From Albifimbria verrucaria (lineage: Eukaryota > Ascomycota > Sordariomycetes > Hypocreales > Stachybotryaceae): DNA of 64,000 nt. The notes under the pieces are model-generated. The model searched no databases, was not told where the DNA came from, and saw nothing but the letters and a program-made list of their open reading frames with translations. The position numbers and the translations under genes were made by a program. Of this stretch, positions 45,694-57,594 are shown in pieces. How positions within the stretch are numbered: position 1 is the stretch's first letter; each line of letters starts with the position of its first letter. The stretch lies in the NCBI GenBank assembly GCA_020081605.1, contig JAHREC010000062.1, positions 4,273,758-4,337,757 on the forward strand, in the 5' to 3' direction.

Positions 45694-46011
45694 ATGAATC
45701 TATTTTATGTCACCGCCGCTATCCTACCGATATCACTTGCAGCAACTGAAATTTGTCTGAACGAAGAGCCTAGTCGTCACCCAATCGATAGGCATCGCCA
45801 AGTCGCGACACTGGGTGAAGATAGGATATTTGACAAAGCTTCAGTGGAAGAGAGTTCCAATTACCCATTAGTCGGTTATTCTAAATCGAACCAGCTTTCT
45901 CTACTTGTTGGTTGCCTTGGCGAGAGGAAGATTTTCCACTCCGTTGACACGTATCCTGGATTTTGGCCAGTACTACAGTGGGAAGGCATAAATTCCGCAT
46001 ATGTAGCGTAG
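45694..46011 (+). CDS. Small secreted protein ORF whose 3' end comes from a MITE
   Basis: 105 codons from ATG 45694. Residues 1-17 (MNLFYVTAAILPISLAA) look like a signal peptide; the mature part contains two cysteines, a His/Arg-rich stretch (SRHPIDRHRQ) and a Ser/Glu region. The last 11 residues (QWEGINSAYVA, plus the stop) are encoded inside MITE copy C, whose left end begins at 45976. The gene therefore looks truncated or re-ended by the insertion. No family recognised. Fusarium effectors are often found beside MITEs of this type, which makes this a candidate, but that is inference. Confidence 0.45.
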   Translation: MNLFYVTAAILPISLAATEICLNEEPSRHPIDRHRQVATLGEDRIFDKASVEESSNYPLVGYSKSNQLSLLVGCLGERKIFHSVDTYPGFWPVLQWEGINSAYVA

Positions 46012-46188
46012 ATATCTCGGTAAAAAATTAACCAAATACCTAATAATAAACAACTAAAAGTATAATAAACTTATAATAATATAATAATAAATTAACTGAT
46101 TAATATAAATTTATCACAACTTCTTATACATAAAGTCCTTTAGCTGAATGAAAATCGTGGGTTGGGCGAAACTTTTGCTATCCCACTG
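45976..46188. mobile_element. MITE copy C, TA-flanked, Tc1/impala-like ends
   Basis: 213 bp with terminal inverted repeats: left CAGTGGGAAGGCATAAATTC, right (inverted) CAGTGGGATAGCAAAAGTTT; 18 of the first 23 positions agree between the arms. TA flanks at 45974-45975 and 46189-46190. Body almost entirely A/T, without an ORF. The ends resemble impala/mimp termini as I remember them (CAGTGGG, two or three bases, GCAA), with a one-base spacing difference, so I call it mimp-like only. Confidence 0.75.
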
Positions 46189-46404
46189 TAATAAGTTGAA
46201 ACTGCTCCAAAACGTAACTAACAGCGCAGGGATTCTCGTCTTCGCTAATCTATCGCCGAGGATCTCCCAATGATGTATACGCTGGTATAAGGTAGACTCG
46301 CTTCCACCTCCCCGCTCTAGGCAGAATTTCAGCTTCTTCGATAAATCTCGAGAAGCCCCTGCAGAATTAAATTCGCATAAAGGCGTGGTATCACCGCGAC
46401 CAAG

Positions 46405-48791
46405 ATGGCTCAATGGACTGTTAGCCCCGGCTCTCTGTGCAACGAATGTCTGCTGCTGCCACCGGATATTTTTGTGCCAGGATCAACGACGGAACACTAC
46501 TTATATGGAGGACCTAATCCACTGCAACGTATCCAGGCGGCAGTCCGCAACCAATGTCGACTTTGTACGACCATCCTTGACGCCCTAAAAGCCAATTCTC
46601 GCTCCTCAGATATTGTCATTGATAAAAAGGCATTCTGTTAAGGACTGAATGGACAAGGCTGGGTTATGAGGAGCACAAGACCAGGCAATACAAGTACTCC
46701 GCAGAGAACAGCAATCGTCTTCTAATAGAGGGCTTAACAAATCCAACAGTTGAACACCTCAAACCAAAGCCTGGACCCCTTCTCTTGCTGCGATCCGGTT
46801 CAACGCTCGTTAGCTTCTTACGATTCAATTTGCAAGAAACACCTCCAATGTTACCCTCAAAACAAAGGGTGGATAGTAGTAGCTTCAAAACGCATTGGGA
46901 CCCGAATCGACGTGCCTGTGTCTTTGATACTCGTGAAACGCCATTGGGAACAACTCCTCTGTCGAATAAGGCTGATTCCCACAAACGTTTGAACTGCTGA
47001 ATAATTGGCTCGACGAATGCCAGACGAATCACCGGTTTACCTGTGCACTAGTTGGAGAACGTGTTTTGTCGACCGGTTTCTCACTACCCACGCGATTACT
47101 GTACTGTGAGGAAGATACTATCATCCTCGTAGACTCAAATTCCATCCCCGAGGACCAGATGGTTTCGGGCCGCCATACACAGCTCTCAGCTACCGTTGGG
47201 GTGATCCAACTCTCATGCCTGTAACAACTAAGGCAAATATCGAGGCTGCTCGGTCAGGCATCAAACTCAAGGACCTTCCTCAGACGTTCCAACATCTTAT
47301 AGAGGTCACACGCAAAATCAAAATCTCTTACACTTGGATTGACGCTCTTTGTATCATTCAAGATGACGATGAAGATAAAGAGCGGGAGATTGGGGCTATG
47401 GACTTGGTATACTCAATGGCCATTTGCTTGATAACAGCTTCTGCGTCCGCTTCATGTTGGGACGGATTTTTCCCACCACGAGGTCATAATCCGGATTACC
47501 ATGTGCGTGCCTTCACACTCTCATCATCGCTGGCCACAGGTCCAATTTCAGTTACAATTCAACCTTACCTAGCAGACTGGGGCCAGACTTTACGGCGCGG
47601 ACCTTTGACAGATAGAGGTTGGTGCTTCCAAGAGCGACAGTTGGCGAAACGTATTATTCACTTCACTGAGAGCCGCATTCTCTGGGAGTGTCGGTCATCC
47701 ATAGCGTCCGAAGATCGACCTAAGTTGACATCAGAGTTGCGTAGAGACACAGCAACCACAGAACGCCCCTTTCGTTTCGCCTGGACCCGGGTCCACGACA
47801 TGACGGGGTTGCACGGTCATCCGGAACGCACAGGTCCATGGTACCGTGACTGGCTTCAAATTGTTGAAGAATACTCAACTACACAGCTTACTTACTCAAC
47901 CGACCGCTTACCTGCTCTCGCCGGCCTTGCCGCTTTCTTTCAGTTAAAGCTAGGCGTTCCTCGAGCAGATTACATCGCGGGGCTATGGAAACAAGACTTC
48001 CCTCGGGGCTGTGTTGGATGCCCAGTTTTGAAGCACGGAGAACGCAGAGTCGCCATGAGGCTTGGCCGCCAAGTTTAAGGACGGCTACTGGATTCAAGGC
48101 CATAGGCGCGGATACGACTCTGGTAGAGTGGCTACCTTCATGGTCATGGATCTCATTTCCCGGCGCAGTTCGCTACGGTTATATGAACAGAAGCGATGGT
48201 GAGACGATGTTATCGCTCGCCGGTGTCACGCTTGATCCACGTGCCAAAAACGGCGGATTGCCGCCATACTATTTCCCACCTGAGCTTACTGGTTCCACGG
48301 TAACATTTCCTACCGCTAAGAGCTTACGTCTCGGGCGCATCAGCAACGGTTATATCTGCCTAACCAGCTATCTAGCCGTCATCAGTGTTTCGGAGAAGAA
48401 TCTTATGAAGCAGCCAACGTCGCCCAGTACACATAGCCATCCCAAGTGGTACTGCATGTACCCTACTTCAAAGTTATCGTTGAGGCTTTTGTCTAGTCGT
48501 CGGCGGTCGCCATTTGTAGGAGGAGCCATCTACTTCGACCAAGACCCTACACACCTCAACGAAGTACAGATTCATTGTCTTAGACTGGGTACAGGTCGTA
48601 GCCTATTCTCTGGAACGGACGGCGCTTTTGATTACGGCCTTGCATTGATGGAGATAAAGAACCGTTTTCCGCTTGATCAAACAGCTATGGGATATTTTCC
48701 TCGAATGCGACGGGTGGGTATGTTCGAGATTGACATCTGGAACAATCGATGGACGAGAAATGCCGCAAAAACTTCTGTTATCATTGTGTAA
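46405..48791 (+). CDS. HET-domain protein, several one-base breaks
   Basis: Begins ATG 46405 with a Cys-containing segment (LCNECLLLPPDIFVPG ... CRLCTTIL). Text then continues in other frames (TEWTRLGYEEHKTRQYKY; LSTGFSLPTRLLYCEE). From ~47170 the HET domain is clear: YTALSYRWGD, LPQTFQHLIEVTRKI, YTWIDALCIIQDDDEDKERE, DRGWCFQERQLAKRIIHF and ADYIAGLWKQDFPRG. At 48005-48008 one G is missing, and the tail (LPSWSWISFPGAVRYGY) follows in the next frame to TAA at 48791. At least three further frame changes lie before 47170. HET proteins act in non-self recognition; broken HET genes are also common naturally. Starts 217 bp after MITE copy C. Confidence 0.65.
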
Positions 48792-48974
48792 AAGCAATTA
48801 TATCCGATGCAAGTCTGTAAAAACAAGGGTGTATTCATGAATCCAAAATTAATCGAGCTTGCAGGCAAGAAATTGCATAAACTCTGTCAACAGTCACATA
48901 TGCATTGACTGATGATCAATACAAATGTCCTTGATCTCATACTGTAGCAATATTTGGTCACGATGCATGAGTCG

Positions 48975-51900
48975 CTAGTACATGCCCCACTGGCTTAACC
49001 AATTCGCCATCCATTCAGCCTTGATAGGTCCAAGGTTCGCCAGTGTTTTGGAAATAGCCGTTGTGTGTTTGGTCTCTAGCACCAGTTTGCCAGGTGGTAA
49101 GGAGTTCAGATTAGTATAAAACTCTAGCATTTTTATGGCAGGATTTGCGGAAACGTCTTGGGTATCGGAAACACTTTGTTGCAAGGCGATGGTCCATTCA
49201 GGTAGCGACACCACTTCAACTGTGCGAAGTGCTTGTTGTACAACAGGGAGGAGATCAGACCAAGTTATTTGATGGGGGTTGACAACATTGAAAACAGTAG
49301 CACCAGTTTCTCCGGTTTCCGGTGTATGTGTTGCCAACTCCACGATGGACTGGCCAAGTATATCGACAGGTACCCAATCCACTGTATCCGTGCGACCGAG
49401 TGACGCGGGAATCTTACCAAGGTACTGCGAACTTGTAATTAGACTAGGAGCCACTCATTCTTAGGCCAAACTCCTGCGACTGTAGTAGGCCCAGCAATTT
49501 GACCGACCCGGCACACAACGACAGGAATCCCAGCATCGCGTGCAGCATCATCCAAAAGTAGCTCCGATATATATTTCGATTTAGCATACCCAGTATCCTC
49601 GAACAAGTCTTTGTTCCTGTACAGTTGTTCGCCAACGTATTGACCTGCTGCTGTAACTGTGCTAATAGAGGAAATGAAGGATAGTTGAGCGCCAAGACGT
49701 GAATTGGTGGAAAACTCAATCAATCGCTTCACTCCATTGATCTGAGATATGAATGAGCCCAAGTTAAGGTTGAAGTTAACTTGCCATGCATTATGAATAA
49801 CATGGGTCACTTCAACAAGCAATCTGGAGTACTCGTGCTTTGACAAACCAAATCGCGGTTTGGACATGTCTGCATCAAGAAACTGAACCTTGTCTCTCTT
49901 TTCCAGCAAGATTTCCCTCTCTTCGAGAGCCCTTTGTTGTCTTTGTTCACTCATAGGACCACGATTGAGACAATATATGCGTGATACCTTCTCATCTTGG
50001 ACCAAGGAATTGAGAATGTATGATCCGAGTGAGCCAGTGGAGCCCGTTAAAATAACAACAAGGTGTTTTGAGTCAATTCGTTCTGGCGGTCGAGCAGAAA
50101 TGGGTATTTCAGCAGCAAATTCCGCATAGACCTTTTCAACCGTTGGTTCTTCGACCTCTATGGACCGTTTTTCGCCGTTTACAAGTGCCGTTACAGCATC
50201 GATAAGCTGGCTTACCGTGCGATTGGCATATATTGTTTTCGTCTCAAGGAGTCGGGTTTTACCGGTTGCATTAAGCAGATTATTGATATTTCTTGTGAGA
50301 ACCATAATCTTGAGCGAATCAATACCATACTCGAACAGGTCGGCATCTGAGGCCAGCTGGCTAATGTCGATATCAAGTGATTTGGAGATAATATCCTTTA
50401 GCTGTCCTAGATTTTCCAAGCCCTCAGGAACGGCTGTTAAGCATTCAGTTGTAAGCTCATTAGCTGACTTGTATAGAGCATCAAGTTCTGGCTTATATAA
50501 CTCAAGAGTCAAGCTGCGTTGAACAGTCCCTTTACCAGCTCGCAGCATGGGCTTGTCGATAGAAGTGAAAGCTATCATATGGCGATAAATACGACCGTAA
50601 GACGGGCTCATTTTGTTTGCAGCCTCAACTGAAGGCCAGATGATATCAAGAAGCTCCCTCTCTTCTAAGCCGAGAAAATTCTCTGCGACCTCAACAAGTA
50701 GACTGGATTGTGGCTGACCCGTCCCGGCGATTAGGGCACTGTTAACAGCATGGTTCGCAACAATGATATTCTCCATATCAATAGGATTCAATTTTTCTCC
50801 ATTGGAGAAAACGATTATATCATCCATGCGACCTTTGTATAACCATTGGTTGTCGATGGTAGGATGCTTGGCATAGAGATCCTTCATGGGCCATTCTTCA
50901 ATATCTCGGAACGTACAGAAAATGCCTTGATACAAGTCGAGCTCTGGGCGTCGTACAATAACTTGCTCGTACAAGTCATCTGATACAGAACGATATTCGC
51001 ATCCAAGAGCAGGGCTGAAGCTCATATAAGACCAGTCAGTTTGGTCATGTATCTCAATGGGCATAATACCGCATTCGGTAGAGCCAAGACAGCTGAGGAG
51101 CCGAGTTTTCTTCGCAATAAGGTTGCCAACTTCGACAGGGCAAGGTCCTCCTCCGTAGTTGATTTGCTCTAACCGTCCTATATTCTCTAAATATTCCGGC
51201 TCTTTGGCTAGCTCAATCATGCTTATCGGAGTGAGAGTACTATGCTGAACATTGCCGTGTACATGAATCGAGTTGATAAGCTCAGGCGAGGGCGGGAATG
51301 TTCCCAGAACAATTGTAAACCGCCCGTAGAGCGATGCTGGTAAAAGCATACATATTCCAGCAGCATGAAATAATGGAAATGCTAAGTGTACTCTCTTACC
51401 AGCACAGACGGCGGGGAATGTGTCGGGCAAGCCCTGGGATGGCAGCGTAGTAAATGCGTCTAGCGGTGCTATTGTGCCGTGAGTTTGGATGATGGGCTTG
51501 GGGATGCCTGTGGAGCCAGATGTATGGAGGACAACAAACGGATCATATCTCGCTTCAGAGAATGTCTTATGATATGGGAATCGCTTGCATGGTCCATCTT
51601 GCATCCAGTGCTGTAAGCCCGGGATCTCAATCACTTGCATCTGTCGTGCGCCAAGAATCTGCTTGACGATCGGCAACGGAAATTGAGGAGGCATCAATAG
51701 TACATTGCTTTCAGTCTTGTCGAGTAATGCAAGATGTGCGTCGAGTGAGTTTCGAGGCGATGTAAGAAGTAATTTGTAGCCGGTCTTGACAGATGCAAGA
51801 ACGAGCACTGCGTACACCAAATCTTGGGGCCCAAGATACGTCAGTGTTGGGAAATTTTCTGCTTGGCCTAGCAGGTCGCGGAGATGCCATGCACATTTGT

Positions 51901-52224
51901 CGACTGCTCGAGCAAAGTCTTGAGCGGTAATGTCGAGGAAGCCTTCTGCGGGATCCTTGGTTTTCATTATGGAATAGAGGACACGGTAGGGATCCGTGTC
52001 GGCAATTTCATCGACCAAACATGGTAGGAGGCGCTGGCCCGCAATACCAGGGGTGGTGATGGAATCATTGCTAGTATTGAAATGGCTAAAATAGATGCGA
52101 GAGGAGGAGCTATGGTATGAATCAAACACAGTAATAGGATATGATGTTAGGAAAACGGGCGTTTAGTATTTATTAAAATTTCACCTGACCCATCAGCCTC
52201 TGACGTAGACTCAAGTGAAGCCAT
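48975..52224 (-). CDS. NRPS-like reductase: adenylation, thiolation, thioester-reductase domains
   Basis: Main frame 52109-49439 then 49454-48975 on minus; about 1050 residues (plus a short first exon). Adenylation domain: FVVLHTSGSTGIPKP (~200-212) and YKGRMDDIIVFSNGEKLNP (~431-449). Thiolation domain: DLFEYGIDSLKIM with the phosphopantetheine Ser near 605. Reductase domain: VVILTGSTGSLGSYILN (~691-707) to WLSQWGMY. No condensation domain. Such enzymes activate a carboxylic acid, tether it and release an aldehyde or alcohol with NADPH. At 49447-49448 one C (minus) is missing, after which SLITSSQYLGKIPASLG continues; adding it gives 3156 nt. The long frame has no ATG before residue 55; ATG 52224 with an intron 52184-52110 (GTGAAA ... 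CCTAACATC ... CATAG) is a likely start, one base out of phase. Confidence 0.8.
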
Positions 52225-54471
52225 GCGATCGGTGTATTGGTATTCCACGACTCGGGTATTCATTTCATGCCGGTATTTGGGGCTGTGGGTCTCCCAGCTA
52301 TAGCTGAAGGTGGGATGAATGCAACAGCACTCGGAACTCGGCAGGCAAAGAGGTTCGTCTCTCATTTATGTAAGACACGCCGAATCAAGTTATAGTCGTT
52401 AAGTCCTAGGCTATCGGTGTTTCTGGCACGGCTAGAAGGGTTCTGGTTTGTCGAGACTCCATTCTCAAACGGAAATTTTACCCTTTCGGTAAATTGTTTC
52501 TATAATGAGGCGATAAATGCTACCGTACTCCAAATTTGATGATTAGCATTTATCACGATGGTATACATAACAAAAGCCGTGGCAGTGATAGTAGTAGTCC
52601 AGCTAAAGAAGGATAAGTCAACAAGGACGACTCGGCCGAAGGGTGATGGGCTTACTGATACATAAGAAAGGCCCGGTCGTGGTTTGTTAGCCAAAGACAT
52701 GGTTTGCTACTTGTTGATAGCATGCGGTTCTTGACCTGCTCCCATTGGATTACATCTATGCCAAATATATCACGGAGCCCCGTCGCATATTCAAGAATAC
52801 ATACAAGTGGACCGCCGTACCACTGGGGCGGCAAGTAGTGTAGGATGGGAAGAAGAGCCGACAAACATTAAGATTATATGCAGATGATACTTTTGTGAGT
52901 TGCACGCAATAAATGTGGTATCAAACATCCTTGAACTATTCGAACGAAATCATCGGGTTTTGTACTGTATTATTGCTTGAGTCCCTGCACATAATCCGAG
53001 AGGCAAACACAGCTAATCTGCTTTAGAGTCCTCCTTATTCACACGCCACCTCACACCATCTCGGCTTTTGCTTGCACGGAGCCAGATGATATTGGCCAAT
53101 ATACGAGCTGTGCACTCAAAGGCCTGTCCTGTAATTGGAACAATGAGAATATCGACTGGCCATCGTTCTTTGACAAACCCACTGTGATAAGGTATGGGTA
53201 TGTACAAAGAAGAAGCACTGACATTTTGGTCTGTAGCTTGTCAAAAAACTGCATTGTGCTGTACGGTACTGTACTGTACGGTACTCTAACATAAAATTCT
53301 TGCGAACCCAATGTCTCGACGTGCTTGTGAGGAGCTTAAAAGCGTTGTGGGTGACTGCGATCACACATTGTTTCTCAACCGTTCAAACAAAGATCTTCTG
53401 CTTCGCTCAACTCGACACGTTGCACTTGCTCCTACGTTGACTTCCACATCCATTTGACTGGTAATTTCCAGATGGATGTTCGTATGTGGCTGTTTCGCAC
53501 CGCGCTATTTTCAGTCTCTAACACTCTGTTTTTGTTGGTTACCTACAATGGGGAGACGAATGCTCCACCTACCTTGGGTTCGCTAAGATACATGCTTTGT
53601 GTGAATACATGTTTTTTTAAAAAAACAAATCTATAATTGTTTACCGTAATTCTTTGTCCTGTTATTGCATCATATATTTCTCACAGTGATGTTCATTGTC
53701 AGATGTTTAGTTGGTCGTTTGTCAATCTCTCTGCGCTTGATACCCGGTATGTCTGTCCTCCCATTGCGATTAATTTCAATGGCTGCAATTATGCTATTTA
53801 TTTAAGCCAAAAGATATGGAGTGACTAACAAACAGCCCAATAAGCAGCATCCGATCGTTACCATTTCATTTAAACGCGTGGTAGCCATGGTAGCCTAACG
53901 GTCATCGACTGGCAGTGCCCTCACCACCAATTCACAAATTGGCTGATGTGGGAGAACCATTGGGGCTGTAGACAAGCTAAAGAGTGGTCCTGGAACAGGA
54001 GATCATAAAACAGTTGGTTAATTCTGGCCATTTTTGCCGATCGATCGGGTCAGGCTTCGTGAAACGGGCTCCGGCTGTATGTCTGATGGAGAGGGCAGCA
54101 AAATTCATACCGGCTCAGAATGCAAGGTGAGCAGTTGACACCGAAGTGACACCCTCGTGATAGTTCAGTTACTGTACCTTTGCTAACTGATAATGCGAAC
54201 CTGAACGGAATCTTACGCCCGTGCTTGTTTTGGTGCCCTCCCAGACCGAACAAGAATTCTGCAGTCCGTATACACACGTAGTTTTTCTATCTTTCTTTCA
54301 TTTTGCAGTTGTCCATCAGAACGTTGTTACACCAAAGTGACCTCTTCACAGCTGGCAGCGACCTATTTTTTATCTTGTTTTAATTTATTTTTTTAATATT
54401 GTTTCTTCGTCCTTTCTTCCTTCTCCCCCACCTCTCACTCTCCCTCCAATCTCTCTTCTACCACCACACGA
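52225..54471. other. Gene-poor gap, 2.2 kb
   Basis: No supported gene. Contains a GTACGGTACT direct repeat near 53270 and, at 54365-54470, a long T/C-rich tract that is the 5' leader of the F-box gene. Confidence 0.45.
53270..53284. repeat. GTACGGTACT/GTACT repeat cluster
   Basis: GTACGGTACT, GTACT and GTACGGTACT in tandem around 53270; each unit is partly self-complementary. Simple sequence, function unknown. Confidence 0.4.
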
Positions 54472-55808
54472 ATGATCCCAAACACTCCACGTCAACAACT
54501 CCTCCTGGCTGAACCGACCCTAAAGGCGGTGCTTCAGAACCATTTCTGCCATGACCACTATAGTAGTCGACGAGCTGTACAAGGGCCAGGCCCAAGCCCT
54601 TTGGTTTCTCTCCCGTTTGAGACCTGGAGTCGTATCAGCCTCCACATCAGTCGCGAAACGGCTTTCGCAGCTAGCACAGCCTCGCGTCGCCTTCGAGGTG
54701 TCGTTTTCCTCTACTGTTTAAGCATGTTCACGTTCGCATTCAAGGAAGCATCATCTTGCCCGCATCACAATGCTTTTTGTTCCAAGAGCCAGCCCACCAC
54801 ACGCTGATCCCACGTCATTACGTTGAGTCAGTAGCACGTCGCTCTCCTGGAACCCGTCACTGACTCTCTCTTAAAGACAAGTCCGCATTTCCTATGAGCC
54901 CTTTCCTGGGGAGGAGATAGGCGGCTTCCTGCTAGCCAACTTAATTTCCAATACCGTCTCTCACCTGCCTCGCCTCCAGTTCCTACACATAGACATTGTA
55001 CAATGGGATGCTGATTGCACCGAAGCCACTCTGTTCAGGGCAGCATTGGCGAACTGTCCGCTTTTCGACGTTAGATTGCTTGAGTTTGACACAAATGAGG
55101 GACTCGGAGATGCTTTCGTCAAGCAATGCACTGGGCTCCAGGTTTTCAGACCATCTCCAACTCCCTTTGTGTACAACTGCCCAACCGAGCCTGTCATCCG
55201 CGCACTTTTGGCACATCAACCTGACCTCATGGCGATACATCTTGAGCATAATCAGACGAGAAGATTTGATGGTGAAGCCAGTCTCCGGTCGGTTGTGCAC
55301 AACTTTCCATCCCTGGAACTTCTCATCTTAAGCGATTCTTGGTGGAAGCCATATTTAACACAAAGGCCCAGCGACCATGTCGATGTTGTGAGTCTAGCGC
55401 ACACCAGTGTTTAGTCCTTTGGCTAACATCAAACAGGAGACATATTTGGCAGTTGTCTTCAACATGCTCGGAGAAGCCAAGAGCCTCAAGAAATTTGTTT
55501 TTGATATGAAAATAACCATGATAGAACGTCTATTCGAGCTCAAAAGGCGAGACGGATGGTACGACAGTTCCCTCGAGCCCAACCTGACACTCGACCCGCT
55601 GGATAGCGCGGAGCTATGGAGCATGGCAGTGGTCCGAAAGATTCGTCGATCTCTGCCTCATTTGGAGTACATCTGCTTGCACACTGAAGAGTTTGACATC
55701 TCTTCGTCTAAAACCACTGGCGGAAACTCTGAGGCACTGGACGTAGGTTGGGGTTTGAGTTGCAGGGACATGCTCACGGATGTTGTTACTTCAGACCTTG
55801 GCCATTGA
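54472..55808 (+). CDS. F-box-like protein, frame breaks
   Basis: ATG 54472 after a pyrimidine-rich leader. F-box-like segment LVSLPFETWSRISLHISRET, then AFAASTASRRLRGVVF at residues ~43-78. At 54704-54707 one T is missing and PLLFKHVHVRIQGSII follows in the next frame. A third frame carries the body from ~54878: VRISYEPFPGEEIGGFLLAN, HLPRLQFLHIDIVQWD and PDLMAIHLEHNQTRR, leucine-patterned. A 49-bp intron at 55388-55436 (GTGAGT ... GGCTAACATCAAACAG) is in phase. The ending has RRSLPHLEYICLHTEEFD. The junction near 54830-54878 may be an intron with one base lost. Probable ubiquitin-ligase adaptor; substrate unknown. Confidence 0.6.
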
Positions 55809-56034
55809 GGGTACAGAAAGGCCACTACTTGTAATCAGGTAGCATATTACTGCAGCTTAACCAAGAGCGCTGTTGAGCTGCCATTAAATAGGCAGAAGCG
55901 GCAATGCACACATAACAGTCGACGAGTGCGTAAGGGTAATTGATAAAAATTTTGATGTATTACAAAAATATGATCTAGCTGCGCTTTCAATGCTATTCTA
56001 TGTTGAATCAATGGCTCCAAATGCAATTAAACAA

Positions 56035-57594
56035 TTATTGGTGGGCATCCGTCTTCAGGTCAACATCGCCTATGGGGACGATCTTGGTTCGGTAAATCAG
56101 CTTGTGTCCGAGGTAGAGAACAATGAACAGGATGACGCTGATGTAGCTGGTGAAGAAGTCGCTGGTGTTCCAGTCGATGAAGGTCTTGAAACCGCTAGTG
56201 ATGGTGATGAGGACGGTGAAGAACAGGCCCATCCACGACAGATAAGGCTGCAACGGAGCAGCGTAGGGGAGTTCCGAGCGCTGGATACCATTGAGCGAGA
56301 GAGCCTTCATGAATCGCAGGTGGCAGATGCAGATAAGCGACCAGGAGATGAGACCAGCAATGGCGGTGATGTTCAGGAACCAGTTGAACACGACGCTACC
56401 ACCAGAGGAGAGGTTGAGGAAGCCGAGGAAACCAACCAGGGAGCATACGCCAACGGCGTAGTAGGGTGTTCCGATGCGGTTGGTCTTCTTGAGGAAGCGA
56501 GGAGCGTGGCCAGACTCGGCAAGCGAAACGAGGATACGACTGCTCGAGTACACGTTGGACATGGCTGCGGTCAGCACTGGCGGAGAGGAGCACAGCGTTG
56601 ATGATGTGCGGCAGGACGGAGACACCAGCCAGCTTGGCAACGATGACCAGAGGCGACGCAGAGGCATCCTTGTTGGGGCTCAAAAGGTCGGGGTTATCGT
56701 AAGGGATGTTGATACCGAGGAAGAAGACGGTCGCGACGAAGAGGGTGAAGATGCCCCAGAAGGTCCATCGGATGGCCGAGGGAATGGTCTTGCTAGGGTT
56801 CTCGGCTTCACCTGCTGCGATACCAACTAGCTCAGTGCCCTGGAAACTGAAAGCCGCGGTAACGAGGACACCCCAGAATCCGATAAACTTGCCAGCAGCA
56901 CCCTCGCGAAGGTCCTCAGCGAAAGCGCCAGGGCTGTTCCAGTACTTGAAGCCGATGTAGCCCTGATCACCAACACCGGCGTTGACGCAGATGGAGAAGA
57001 TGATGAAGCCGATAATGGTGATGACCTTGATGCTAGAGAACCACATCTCGAATTCTCCGAACCATCGAATAGGCATGTAGTTCGATGCGGTGAAGATGAC
57101 CCAGAAGACGGCAATCCAAATACCGATGTTGATGGACTCATCCCAGAACTGGATGATGAGACCGGCAGCAGTCAATTCCAAAGCATAAGTCAATGACCAG
57201 CTGCACCAGTAAATCCAACCCATGGCGAAACCCAGCGTAGGGTCGACGAATCGGGTCGCGTACGCGGTAAAGGCGCCGGCGACAGGCATGTAAGCGGCCA
57301 TCTCGCCGAGAGCCGTCATGACGGAGAAGACGACGGAGCCCATGAAGATGAAGGCGATGAGCAGCGAAACGGGGCCGGCAGACGACAGAGCCTGTCCGGT
57401 ACCGAGGAACAGACCCGTACCAATGGTTCCTCCGATGGCGATGAACTGCAGGTGACGGCTGTGGAGCTGGCGCTCAAGACCGGGATCGCAGGTTCCAGTC
57501 TCGACATCACCACCCTTGCCATCGCCGGGGCGGCCATGACGCCGGGCAGCTTGTCGACGCTGGCGGCGGGCGACTTTTCTGAAGGGGTAATCAT
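56035..57594 (-). CDS. Amino acid permease, AAT/YAT type, two one-base changes
   Basis: Minus strand, no intron needed, ATG 57594, about 519 residues. After a ~50-residue cytosolic start comes LHSRHLQFIAIGGTIGTGLF, the hallmark first helix of the fungal amino acid permease family; then MGWIYWCSWSLTYALELTAA, ASNYMPIRWFGEFEMW, AAFSFQGTELVGIAAGEAEN and, near the end, IGTPYYAVGVCSLVGFLGFL. Twelve helices expected; imports amino acids (basic or broad range) at the plasma membrane. One C is missing at 57527-57530 (minus), and near 56578 one base appears extra, restoring MSNVYSSSRIL. The net length is 1560 nt. The plus-strand frames over this gene are shadows. Confidence 0.8.

Noticed and set aside
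55990..56601. 203-codon plus-strand ORF, strongly acidic
   Set aside because: Exact antisense shadow of the amino acid permease on the minus strand.
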